From: Lyophyllum atratum
Taxonomy: Eukaryota > Basidiomycota > Agaricomycetes > Agaricales > Lyophyllaceae
Assembly: GCA_014905825.1 (NCBI GenBank)
Contig: JACGCN010000022.1
Coordinates: 496,001 to 560,000 of the forward strand
DNA: 64,000 bases
Reading direction: 5' to 3'
Of the stretch, positions 33,731 to 43,708 are shown one piece after another (position 1 is the first letter of the stretch; the number at the start of each line of letters is the position of its first letter). The notes under the pieces were generated by a model. The model was not told the DNA's origin, ran no database searches, and saw nothing but the letters and a program-made list of their open reading frames with translations. The position numbers and the translations under genes were made by a program.

Positions 33731-35091
33731 TTACGCCGAAAGCTTCTCCCTGAGAAGCTTCTTGAGGGCCTCGCCGTCCTCAGCGAACTTCTTGATACCC
33801 TCGTGCAGCTTATCGAAGGCCATAGCGTCCTGGAGGAGTGCCCAGCGGAACTCTGGCTCGTTGTCGACGTACGAAACCTTGGGGATGGGGTCGGCTTGTG
33901 CGGCTAGAAGGTTCGTCAGCAAACGGCCCGATTCTTCCGGATGGGGAATGACGTCACCTTTGGCAGCGTCAAGCTTCTTGGGAACGGGCTCCGTCGATTG
34001 TTTGAGCTGTTCCAACAACGCAGGTGCGATGGTCAGGAAATCGCAACCAGCAAGAGCCTTGATTTCTCCAGTCTAGAAGAAGGCTTCAGTAAAGAAATAG
34101 ACCAAAACGTTTGCATGACACACGTTGCGGAAAGAGGCGCCCATAACGATGGTCTTGTACCCATGCTGCTTGTAGTAGTTGAAAATCTTCTTTACTGACT
34201 GGACACCGGGGTCATCGTCACCCTGGTAGTCCTTGCCCGTGTTCTTCTTGTACCAATCGAGGATCTGAAAAGTACAGGATTAGCAAACGTGCATCGGGAT
34301 TCGGGATAAGCCCGGGACTTACACGGCCGACGAACGGTGAGATCAAGGTGACGCCGGCCTCTGCGCAGGCTACTGCCTGCCCGAAGCCGAAGAGCAGAGT
34401 CAAGTTGCAGTGAATATCGTCGTCGCGCTCGAGCTCCCGGGCGGCCTGGATACCTTCCCATGTCGAGGCGATTTTGATCAGGATACGCTCCTTCTTGACA
34501 CCAACTGACTCGTACAGAGCGATCAGTTCCTTGGCCTGGAATGCCCACGGGTGAGAAAGACACTGTGGACACAACGCGATGGTAGCGTACCTTTGCCTTT
34601 GTGGCTTCCTTATCAAAAGATAGACGAGCATCGACCTCGGTAGAAACACGACCGGGAATGATTTTGAGGATTTCTTTGCCAAACTCGACGAGCTAATAGG
34701 AGGGATTGGTTACCAAATAAGATAACAGCCGCATACACACTTACCAGACGGTCCAAAGCGGCATTGGCCTTGTCATCGATGCTGCCAGGCTTCGCCTTGC
34801 CATGCGCAATGGCCGCATCGATGAGCTTCGAATACTCGGGCTTGCCAGCAGCCGCCAAGATCAGCGATGGGTTGGTCGTGGCATCCTGTTCATGACTAGT
34901 AAGAGTTCATGTTTCCCCCGATCATTTCGTAGATGACTCTACCTGTGGCTTATAGACATCGATCGCTGAAGTGAGGTCAGGGGTAAGCGCGTCGTCCCTG
35001 TTGATCAAGGATACTGCTTACAAGCAAAGTCGCCGGAGTCGGAGACGACAGTGGTTCCGGTTTGTTTGAGTTGGTCAAGAGATGTGGTCAT
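33731..35091 (-). CDS. TAL1: Transaldolase (pentose phosphate pathway)
   Basis: Minus-strand exons 35091-35022, 34965-34943, 34885-34745, 34692-34591, 34535-34323, 34264-34124 and 34072-33731 give 343 residues, close to the usual 320-335. It transfers a dihydroxyacetone unit from sedoheptulose-7-phosphate to glyceraldehyde-3-phosphate in the cytosol. Family blocks are all present: [12 protein letters not shown] with the catalytic Asp, [26 protein letters not shown] with the Schiff-base Lys, [49 protein letters not shown] and [15 protein letters not shown]. Exon 2 is only 23 nt. The first intron's acceptor gives SGDFASIDVYKPQ, matching family sequences. Function is firm. Confidence 0.96.
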
Positions 35092-36325
35092 GGTGGTGGT
35101 TATGGAGAGACCTGTGGTGGAGTTGCGGATTTATGAAGAAACGGACTTTCGCCTTACTCAGAACTGATCAGAGTCGTCAGATTTCGGAGATTATCATGTG
35201 ACCTCTAAACTCCGTGAGACCGCGCGGAGTTATCGGCCCGTTTACTTGCTATCCTTCCACGCTCACGATCACTCAAGTCCCGATAGTTCTGGAGATGCTC
35301 GAGAGAGATACTGGTAGATCTGGCCGCATCCAGCTAAATTCATCTCTCGAAGGTAGCTGGCAGTGAAAGTTGTCGCGGATGCAGAGAACTTAGTGCTGTG
35401 GTGACATCTGAACTTCGAGGTGTGTATCAAAACCTGGGCTTAGAGTGGTCCTTCCTGGTGATAACATGGCTTTATGCTGCACAGCCTCCTATTCTGGACA
35501 GGCGTACAGAGGTCCCCCCTCGACATGCCATGTCACTGCGCATCAACTTACTTGGCGAGGTATTCGAGGCCTTTTGACACTCGATGCGTCTACGCGTCCG
35601 TTATATTGCATTCCCAGGATCTACTTGTCTGATCGTCCAATACGCGCATGATGACTTGCTGCCAGTCATTCAAGACTTGAAGTGAGGCAGTGCTAGCCTG
35701 GTCAACGCCACTTAAAGAAATATGTCTGTATGCGAGTTCCTCACCTACGTGATGGGGAGCTTGCCTTATCCAAGCTTTTATTCAATTTTTATCTGAGTCC
35801 ATACTGTTTTAGTCGTTAGATACTTATTCACTGAGGTCCATGTCATACTAAGTATCTTAATTTAGAGTCTCCAAACTTAGAATTTAAATTAGCATTTTCA
35901 ATTCCGGCTTCCAACATTCTGCATGAGGCAATGGCAACATCTCTACTGTCCGAACATGAAACGACAACACAGAATCTTGAGGAGATATCTTCAGGAGAAC
36001 GAAGCTGGTTCGCAAAGCGCGTCAGGAAATTGTCACACTGCCGGTTGGGATCCGCAGCCAAAACACGGACCGACGGCGGCTTGGCGGATACCCACAGTCC
36101 ACAGGGAAGTTCCCGAAGAGGTATCCTCACCACGGCTCATCGGTATTTAGTCCAGAGAAGCAGTAGTACTGCTTTAGGCCATTGACATGAGTTCAATAGA
36201 CATTGATCTACAGGAGACACCTGAGATGTGCCAGAAATTTCTGTCAAGGAGATGATGCATTAGATACAGGTTATTGCTAAATCTTGTCATTTGATGCTCG
36301 AATTCACCTTCCCCTCCTGACCTTC
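35092..36325. other. Intergenic, nothing recognised up to the retrotransposon
   Basis: Transaldolase promoter region and about 1 kb of AT-richer spacer. Short frames only. Confidence 0.4.
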
Positions 36326-36330
36326 CCTAT
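36326..36330. repeat. Target-site duplication CCTAT, left copy
   Basis: CCTAT immediately before the 5' LTR, repeated at 41565-41569 directly after the 3' LTR. Confidence 0.92.
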
Positions 36331-36615
36331 TGTTGCTGGTGTTCTTGGGAGTGCCATAGACGCCTCCCGGAGTTCGGATATACCTACACACGTGACCGCG
36401 TAGTCTAATCTTTTTTCATCGGGGCCTCGTAGTCTTCAGCTAACTACCTACTGAATACTACGGACCCCAGGTATGTACACTCCGTGTAGTCTTCAGCTAA
36501 CTACCTACTGAATACTACGGACCCCAGTCCACTTTGTATTTATTCATTTCAGCTCGACGTCTTTATCAGATCCGTCTCGGTCTCAGTCTGCCGCTGCGCG
36601 TAACCTTCTTCAACA
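36331..36615 (+). repeat. 5' LTR of the copia element
   Basis: 285 bp, TGTTG...CAACA. Contains two copies of a 42-bp direct repeat (36429-36470 and 36486-36527) and a TTTGTATTTATTC AT-rich stretch after them that may serve as a TATA-like or polyadenylation signal. Confidence 0.95.
36429..36527 (+). repeat. Two 42-bp direct repeats with internal dyad inside the LTR
   Basis: Copies at 36429-36470 and 36486-36527 look identical. Each holds an imperfect inverted repeat: CGTAGT/TTCAG at the left (TGTAGT in the second copy) faces CTGAA/ACTACG at the right around a short loop. The same pair occurs in the 3' LTR. Confidence 0.85.
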
Positions 36616-36628
36616 GGTTATGGGCCCC
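36616..36628 (+). promoter_or_regulatory. Probable primer-binding site (initiator tRNA-Met anticodon region)
   Basis: GGTTATGGGCCC directly follows the 5' LTR. Its reverse complement GGGCCCATAACC contains a CAT anticodon inside a sequence like the anticodon stem-loop of eukaryotic initiator tRNA-Met. It does not match a tRNA 3' acceptor end. This suggests half-tRNA priming as described for Ty5 and Drosophila copia. Confidence 0.6.
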
Positions 36629-36739
36629 GCGCCCTAGACACATACCGAAGATCTATTACCGCTCCGTTATCTCAACGTCGCAGCATCATCTCGAAAATCC
36701 GCTGCACCTACCATCCCGGCTTCCATTCCCACACCTGTC

Positions 36740-39700
36740 ATGTCAGACGACATCTATTCCCGGTCACCGCTCGCGAAGCTTGGGAAGATCAAGTACCCCG
36801 AATGGGAGAAATCCCTGTTCGGGCGCCTTATGTCCATTGGAGCAGCCCGAATCGCAACCGGCGACGAGACGGCACCCACGGCGTCACCAGGAGACACCGC
36901 CGCAACTGCCGCGCTCCAAGCCTTCAATCTTCGAAGCGACCGTGCCGCCGGCGAGATATATCAATGGCTCGACGAGGGGAACAAGATTCATGTCGACGCC
37001 ATCCGCATGAACCCTGCCGAAATGTGGGCGAAGCTCAAACTCGTCCACAGCAAGTCTGCCCCCAACGCCCGTTTCAACTCCCTCAGCGACCTCTTCAGCA
37101 TTCGCAAAAAGGACGAGGAGTCCCTCACCGAGCTCGCTACCCGAGTCGAAGGCGCCATGCAGCGCGTCAAGGCGCTCCGCCCTGTCGTCACTACGCCGAC
37201 CATTACGCTCTCCAGTTCAGGAGCCTATACCCTCGAGACCCTCGACGAGGAGCTCACTATCATGGCCATGATTCGTGCGCTACCTCGTGACGAATACACG
37301 GCATTCATCTCTTCCCTCCTCCTCCTCACCGACCTCACTAAGGACGCCGTCTTGGAAGCATTCCGCACGGAGGAGGTCCAACGTCGGGGAGCGGAGGAAG
37401 AAGCGGAGGCCGCTGCCGTTGCCATCGCCGCCGCCGCCGCCCGCGCCTTGAAGTGCTACCTCTGTGGAGGGGAACATGTCGTTCTCGAATGCCCAAAGCT
37501 CGAGTCAGCACGCACACATGTGAACAAGGATTCCAGGACTGATGGCGGTGGAAAGTCGAAGAAGGGTCGGGGCGGACGCAGAGGCGCCAACGCCGCTAAG
37601 GCTGAGACGAAGGCGGAGGAAGGATGCGATGGGCCAGCTGTCAAGGCCGACGCCGCCGTTTGTCGATCCTCCTCTTCTACTACCTCGTCGCCCACTGACG
37701 TTAACTGGAACGCAGACTCTGGGGCCACTGCGCATATGACACCTCATCGCGAATGGTTCACTAGCGACTTCAAACCTTGGAGAGTCGCGGTCCATCTCGC
37801 TGACAACAACATCATCTACTCCGCTGGGAAAGGCTCCGTTCGCTTTCAGCCAAAGGGGAGAGGGAAGGATGGGGAACGTCTGAGGGAGGTCATAATCTCG
37901 GATGTCCTTTTCGTACCCGCCCTATCGAACAATTTATTCTCTGTTCTCACTCTCACTGTCCTGCGTGGTTTCGTCGCCACCTTCCGAGGTCACAAGGTCT
38001 TCTTCAACCTCAACAATGCCCTTGTATTCACAGCCACCGTCGACTCCACCCTCACTGCGTATCTCGACGGAAAGACCATTACGTCGTCTCAACCACTGTC
38101 GCCATCACCCCTTCCTTCTGCATCAGTACACTCTGCAGCTCGCGCCGTCACTGTTGACCGTGAGCTTCTTCACAGACGGATGTGTCACCTCGGACGTGAT
38201 CGCGTTGACCAGCTTATCAGCGAGGGGCTCACCGCCGACCTGAAGCTCACGTCTTTGTCACGCATGCCAAAGATATGCGAGTCATGCATCCATGGCAAGC
38301 AGCACCGCCTACCGTTCCCCCAAACGGCAGAGCGTGCAGACGGGGTTCTTGATCGCATTTTCAGTGATGTCCATGGTCCCATGCCCGTCGCAGGCCACGG
38401 CACTGGGCGAAAATACTGGGTGACGTTCACAGATGATAAATCTCGCTGGATGGAGGCGTATGAAATGCTGAAAAAGGGTGACCTTTTTGAAGCTTTCAAG
38501 CTCTTCAAGGCACTCGTTGAGCGCCAGACTGGTCGGAAGATTAGGTGCTTCCACAATGACGAAGGTGGCGAGTACATTGCGAGCAAGTTGATTCAGCTCT
38601 GCAAGGAGGAAGGCATTCGTGTTGAGTTTACAACTCGCACAACACCACAGCAGAACGGCGTTGCAGAACGCATGAACCGCTCCATTTCCGAGGCTATCAC
38701 CTCGATGATCCATGAAGCTAAGCTTCCTCCCAGTTTCTGGAACCATGCCCTCAACTGTTTCCGCCACGTCCACAACCGTTCGCCCACATCTGCGCTGCCG
38801 AAGGATACGACTCCTTACGAGGTGTATAAACACCGCAAACCAAAAATCGGTCACCTCCGTGTCTTTGGCTGCCGTGCGTACGTGCTGATAGGCCGTGACA
38901 AGCGCAAGAGTCTAGAGGGGCATACTCTAGATGGGATCTTCATTGGATATCCTGATAATCATGCTGGGTGGAAGGTCTACGTTCCCAGCACCAAGAAGAT
39001 CATCATCTCGCGCGACGTCATCTTCGATGAATCTAGCTTCCCTGGCCTATCCCTTTCCTCGCCATCTGTGCCGCCGAACCCGAGCGAATTTGTTGATTCC
39101 GACGATTTTGAGCCGTTCGACTCCGACGATTTGTTCCCTCTGCCTCCTCCACTCACGAAAGTCGTTTCCGAAACTCATGATGACGAGGACCCTCCAGGAG
39201 TGGTGGGAGAGGAGCCAGAAGCGGTGGGAGCTGTACAAGATCCTGCTGGGGCAGTTGATCCGGTGCCCCCGGTTCCGGAGCCCCGACCTCAGCGCCAGCA
39301 CAAAGCCTTTAACCGGAACATGGCTTATTATGAAGCTGTTCGTCGTCAGGCTGCGAAGGAATCACCGCTCACACCTCGCGAGCCCGAGCCCCCTATTCCT
39401 CCTCCTCCTCCCCCCATCAGTCCCGACCTACAGCCTCTGTGGGACGTCAATGTTGGTGACATTGACGCCAATGAGGAGCAAGAGGTGGACTTCGCATTGA
39501 ATGTCCTCTCTGATGAAGCTCTCCTCATGGCAGGTCGTGCGTATGTCGAGACCGGTTTGGATTTTGGAGTTGGTGAAATGGGCGCCTACGCTGCACAGCA
39601 TGCGTATAAGGTTGGTGTACACGACACGAATCCCCGCTCGTATCGGGAGGCAATGTCGAGCGAGGATGCCGCTGAGTGGTACAAGGCCATGTGCGAGGAG

Positions 39701-41251
39701 ATGAACGCGCTCAAGGTCAACGGGACATGGCGTGTCGTATACCTCCCTGCTGGGAAGAAGGCTATTGGTTCACGATGGGTGTTCAAGGTCAAACGCTTGC
39801 CTGATGGTGCTGTGGAGCGTTTCAAGGCTCGCGTTGTGGCTCAGGGATTCAGTCAGCGCCCAGGTGTCGATTTCGACGAGACCTTCGCACCAACTGCTCG
39901 GTGGAATGCAGTGCGGACTATTCTTGCTCTGGCTGCGATCGAGGATATGCACCTCGAGTCCGTCGATATTTCGTCCGCTTTTCTGCATGGGATTGTCGAC
40001 GCTGAACTCTACCTCAAGTTCCCAGATGGCTTTCCTCAGGATGTCCCTCCTGGGACCGTCCGTCTCCCTACCGATGGTGAGCCTGTCTGTGTCCTGGACA
40101 AAGGTCTTTATGGCCTGAAGCAGAGCGCATACCTCTGGCATAAACGGATGCACAGTGTTTTCATTCTCCTCGGTTTTGCTCGCATAGCTTCGGACCCCTG
40201 CGTGTATGTTTATATGCGCAACGACGTCCGCATCATCATCCCAGTGCACGTCGACGACATGACCATTGCATCAAAGTCCAGGCCTGCTATCCTCAACGTC
40301 ATTGCTGAGCTGCGTAAGCACTTCAAACTGCGTCACCTTGGCCCCACCACTGGTCTTCTTGGAGTCCGTGTCATTCGTGACCGCCCCAACCGCAAGTTGT
40401 GGATCGACCAGCGTGCCTATGCGATTGAGGTCCTGTCCAGGTTCAACATGCTTGATTCCAAAGCCGTATCCACGCCCATGGACCCAAATATCCGTCTCAC
40501 CAAGGCCCAATCCCCTCAGACGCCAGAAGAAGTGGAAGAGATGCGGCAATACCCCTACATTCAGGCCACGGGCGCCCTTCTCTATCTTGCTTTGTGCACC
40601 CGGCCTGACCTTGCTTTCCCAGTTGGGGTGCTCTGTCGCTTCAATGCTTGCCCAGGCATTGCTCATTGGAAGGCGGTCAAACACCTTCTGCGCTACATAC
40701 GAGGTACACTCAACTATCGTATTGAATACTCAGCTGCTGCGGCCACCACCTCCCCTTCCCTCTTCCTCGCCTTCTCTGATGCTGACCACGGCGGCAATTT
40801 GGACAATGGCCGGTCCACTACAGGCATGCTTGTCACTGTTGGCGGTGGCGCCGTGAGCTGGTCCGCACGCCAACAGACAATTGTGGCGCTCTCCACCACT
40901 GAGGCTGAATTCGTCGCTGCGAGCGAGACAGGACGCGAGCTCTGCTGGCTGAGGAATTTTCTTGCTGAAATTGGCACGCCACAGTCGAGCGCCTCGGTTC
41001 TCAACATGGATAACCAGTCCGCGATCTCAGTCTCCAAGCATCCCGAGCACATGGGTCGCCTCAAGCACCTTGACCGCCACTGGTTTTGGTTGCGTGACGC
41101 TGTTCACGATGGCAAAATCCACCCCACTTTCATTTCCACCGAAGATATGGCGGCCGACCTTCTGACGAAGGCTTTGCCTCGTGAAGCGGTGGACAGGCTG
41201 CGGAGGAGGATGGGAGTTGTTGGGGAATTTTCGAGAGAGGAACTCCGGTGA
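36740..41251 (+). CDS. Copia Gag-Pol polyprotein, 1503 residues, uninterrupted
   Basis: Gag region comes first, with a zinc knuckle at residues 239-251 (CYLCGGEHVVLEC, spacing C-x2-C-x3-H-x4-C, one residue short of the usual form). The aspartic protease site DSGATAHM is at about 326. The integrase has an HHCC finger (RRMCHLGRDRV ... CESCIHGKQH) and D543, D607 and E643, a D,D-35-E triad. Reverse transcriptase follows (SRWVFKVKRLPDGAVERFKA, VDISSAFLHGIVDAELYL, KGLYGLKQSAYLWHKRM) with its catalytic DD at 1172-1173 in PVHVDDMTI. RNase H has FSDADHGG (D1347) and LSTTEAEFVAAS. Gag and Pol share one frame with no stop or frameshift, as in plant and fungal copia rather than Ty1. Start ATG at 36740 lies 125 bp after the LTR. 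Confidence 0.97.
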   Translation: MSDDIYSRSPLAKLGKIKYPEWEKSLFGRLMSIGAARIATGDETAPTASPGDTAATAALQAFNLRSDRAAGEIYQWLDEGNKIHVDAIRMNPAEMWAKLKLVHSKSAPNARFNSLSDLFSIRKKDEESLTELATRVEGAMQRVKALRPVVTTPTITLSSSGAYTLETLDEELTIMAMIRALPRDEYTAFISSLLLLTDLTKDAVLEAFRTEEVQRRGAEEEAEAAAVAIAAAAARALKCYLCGGEHVVLECPKLESARTHVNKDSRTDGGGKSKKGRGGRRGANAAKAETKAEEGCDGPAVKADAAVCRSSSSTTSSPTDVNWNADSGATAHMTPHREWFTSDFKPWRVAVHLADNNIIYSAGKGSVRFQPKGRGKDGERLREVIISDVLFVPALSNNLFSVLTLTVLRGFVATFRGHKVFFNLNNALVFTATVDSTLTAYLDGKTITSSQPLSPSPLPSASVHSAARAVTVDRELLHRRMCHLGRDRVDQLISEGLTADLKLTSLSRMPKICESCIHGKQHRLPFPQTAERADGVLDRIFSDVHGPMPVAGHGTGRKYWVTFTDDKSRWMEAYEMLKKGDLFEAFKLFKALVERQTGRKIRCFHNDEGGEYIASKLIQLCKEEGIRVEFTTRTTPQQNGVAERMNRSISEAITSMIHEAKLPPSFWNHALNCFRHVHNRSPTSALPKDTTPYEVYKHRKPKIGHLRVFGCRAYVLIGRDKRKSLEGHTLDGIFIGYPDNHAGWKVYVPSTKKIIISRDVIFDESSFPGLSLSSPSVPPNPSEFVDSDDFEPFDSDDLFPLPPPLTKVVSETHDDEDPPGVVGEEPEAVGAVQDPAGAVDPVPPVPEPRPQRQHKAFNRNMAYYEAVRRQAAKESPLTPREPEPPIPPPPPPISPDLQPLWDVNVGDIDANEEQEVDFALNVLSDEALLMAGRAYVETGLDFGVGEMGAYAAQHAYKVGVHDTNPRSYREAMSSEDAAEWYKAMCEEMNALKVNGTWRVVYLPAGKKAIGSRWVFKVKRLPDGAVERFKARVVAQGFSQRPGVDFDETFAPTARWNAVRTILALAAIEDMHLESVDISSAFLHGIVDAELYLKFPDGFPQDVPPGTVRLPTDGEPVCVLDKGLYGLKQSAYLWHKRMHSVFILLGFARIASDPCVYVYMRNDVRIIIPVHVDDMTIASKSRPAILNVIAELRKHFKLRHLGPTTGLLGVRVIRDRPNRKLWIDQRAYAIEVLSRFNMLDSKAVSTPMDPNIRLTKAQSPQTPEEVEEMRQYPYIQATGALLYLALCTRPDLAFPVGVLCRFNACPGIAHWKAVKHLLRYIRGTLNYRIEYSAAAATTSPSLFLAFSDADHGGNLDNGRSTTGMLVTVGGGAVSWSARQQTIVALSTTEAEFVAASETGRELCWLRNFLAEIGTPQSSASVLNMDNQSAISVSKHPEHMGRLKHLDRHWFWLRDAVHDGKIHPTFISTEDMAADLLTKALPREAVDRLRRRMGVVGEFSREELR

Positions 41252-41270
41252 TGTCGTCGGGCACTTCATC

Positions 41271-41279
41271 AGGTGGGAG
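41271..41279 (+). promoter_or_regulatory. Polypurine tract of the copia element
   Basis: AGGTGGGAG immediately before the 3' LTR; the plus-strand DNA primer site. Confidence 0.7.
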
Positions 41280-41564
41280 TGTTGCTGGTGTTCTTGGGAG
41301 TGCCATAGACGCCTCCCGGAGTTCGGATATACCTACACACGTGACCGCGTAGTCTAATCTTTTTTCATCGGGGCCTCGTAGTCTTCAGCTAACTACCTAC
41401 TGAATACTACGGACCCCAGGTATGTACACTCCGTGTAGTCTTCAGCTAACTACCTACTGAATACTACGGACCCCAGTCCACTTTGTATTTATTCATTTCA
41501 GCTCGACGTCTTTATCAGATCCGTCTCGGTCTCAGTCTGCCGCTGCGCGTAACCTTCTTCAACA
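41280..41564 (+). repeat. 3' LTR of the copia element
   Basis: 285 bp, read by eye as identical to the 5' LTR including both 42-bp internal repeats. Confidence 0.95.
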
Positions 41565-41569
41565 CCTAT
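41565..41569. repeat. Target-site duplication CCTAT, right copy
   Basis: Matches 36326-36330. Confidence 0.92.
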
Positions 41570-43708
41570 TTCTCTACATCAACTTAAGCCTCCAGGTATT
41601 GGGGGGTTTTCTGAATATATACATGGGGGAGAGAAATGCTGTATGATCCTATCACTCCCAGATTACTCTTTAAGGGAGGCAGTAAAAGGCACTAAGTGAG
41701 AGAGGTCCCGGAAGCTTAAGGCTCAGGAAACTGCTTAACTGGGACTGAGGGTGGACTTCACTAAATACCGAGTTGCCAACAGACACGGAGAGAAGCCATA
41801 ATTGACAATCTTTTGATGCACTATATAGTTGATTCAGAAATGTCCCAGAATCTGTCGTCGCTGAGAAAACGGCGCGGCATTTCTGACGCTCACTGGCAAG
41901 CACCACAACAGCACGCGATGCCTGCGCGCTGCGTTGAAATTCCCACGGGGTCCTCAAAAGCCAAACAGTATCACAACAAGTAACGCTTACCAATCATCTG
42001 CATTTTGGGTCGGTAGCAAGATATAGGGGAGCAAGCTCCCCAATCATACAAGGGCGACGCTACGGACGGGCGTTTGTACGGAAGTCGATCTCGAATATGT
42101 CTCAGTCAAACACCACGAAGGCATACACGCCGACACTTCGAGACTCTTAGCACGATGGATCAACCGACTATCCAAGTCAAATCCAATTGGCGAGATGTAC
42201 ATATAACCAATTGGCCCATCTATTCCCTTCTAGTCAACGCTTTGATCGCCCTGTTCGGAGTCCTCGGTTCCGCTAGCGAAATGCTCAGAAACGACGTGGC
42301 GCAAACGCAACACTCGTCCGACCAGCAGTGGGGGCAGTGTGAAGCTGTTACCTACCTTCCTTTATTCTCTCGAAAATGCCTCGCTTGTGTCTAGTCGAAG
42401 TCTCTCCTCTCCTTCCCGCGCCATCGCTGTATCTCCACGCGATTCCAATTACGCTCCTTGATGTCGAGAGACGGACCTACACCGCTCCGTGCTTTTTTCC
42501 GCTCGGATATACGAAACGCCATGTCCTTTGAAGAACCTCCGTTGCCAGGCACGACGTTCGTGACCACTTCCTAGAGCCGCGTTTTTGTTCGACATCAACT
42601 GCGATTGGGTCCAGCGTCTATCCATCTCGTCGAGATGATGACTATCTGACGTATTACGGGCGTATACCCGGACACATATATCATGCGAAGGTTCTCTTGA
42701 ACCTTGAAACCCGACATCTACATCGTTATCTCTGGCCTTTGTCAGTCGGCCGTTATTATTTGCCCGACAGCGGCACTCGCCTGGGCCCGCGCGGAGATCC
42801 TTCGAACAGTATGCTAAGATTTGGATGCTACAATTTCGTGGAGAGGCGAGTTATGTGCAGAGAAAAACGCTGGCAAGGCGAAGCAGACTCAGATATCTCC
42901 AAAATGTGCTGATGCTATATGTCAGCTCGGCTAAGCGCAGAAGATGGACAGGGGCGGTGCGCAGTGCCTGCGCGTCTGAGCCTGTTCAGTTATCCTCTCT
43001 ACCTACTTTCATTTCGAAACGTATGCCTCCAGTCATCCGTAGCCAGTCTGATCCGCAGCATAGGCGTATGCGTATCCTCATCTACCCATACCCGTCGTTC
43101 TTGCGCGTTTTGGGGCACGCGCCAATCTCACCGACGCACGTGACAGCGCGACGCCATCCCGATTTGGAAACCAAAATACACAGCCTTACCTGAAATTCCT
43201 TTTTTGCGCGTCCACACCTCATCGCATCCGTAGGGACACGGCCACACATCACTACAAGTTCTCTGACTCACCTGGGGCACGGGACAAAATGGGAAATAAA
43301 TCGTTCATTTTAGAGCTGGTAAATCCGTTATGCCTTGATCTAAAACCAGATTCTGATTACATCGAAAGGTGTCGTGCGGAGACGCAAAAGCACCACGACA
43401 ACAGTCGGCGAATTACAGTGCACACCACATCTCCGTGGTTCCGTCTCTTATTTCCCCCCGACGTAGATATTGATACAACGTATTGGGCCCGCGATGCCTA
43501 TGCAATCTATATAAGGCCCGTCTATCTGGAAAGCGCGGTTTGATGACTAGGTGTGACTGACAGCCAGTCATAACATCATACAGTTACTACCCCGCACTAT
43601 TCTGGCTTTTAGGCTGCCGTCCCCATTGACTCAAGTGTTTAAAAAGACGCGACGAGGCAACTCCTTGTCTCCATTTACACACTACACCACTCTTCCTGCT
43701 TTGACACA
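41570..43708. other. Intergenic, about 2.1 kb, no supported gene
   Basis: Short frames at 42.1-42.4 and 42.8-43.2 kb have no family signature. Promoter of the glutathione transferase gene at the right end. Confidence 0.35.

Larger units (their letters stand above)
36331..41564 (+). mobile_element. Full-length Ty1/copia LTR retrotransposon, apparently intact
   Basis: A 5234-bp element with 285-bp LTRs that begin TGTTG and end CAACA, a 5-bp target duplication (CCTAT), a primer-binding site just inside the 5' LTR, a purine-rich tract before the 3' LTR and one long open polyprotein frame. Domain order protease-integrase-reverse transcriptase-RNase H defines the copia superfamily. By eye the two LTRs show no difference, which points to a very recent insertion and possible activity. 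It lies in intergenic DNA between the transaldolase and glutathione transferase genes, so no gene is broken. Confidence 0.97.

Noticed and set aside
42074..42394. 106-codon frame with a hydrophobic stretch (IYSLLVNALIALFGVLGS)
   Set aside because: A possible single-span peptide, but no homologous signature, no upstream promoter hint and unsupported length.
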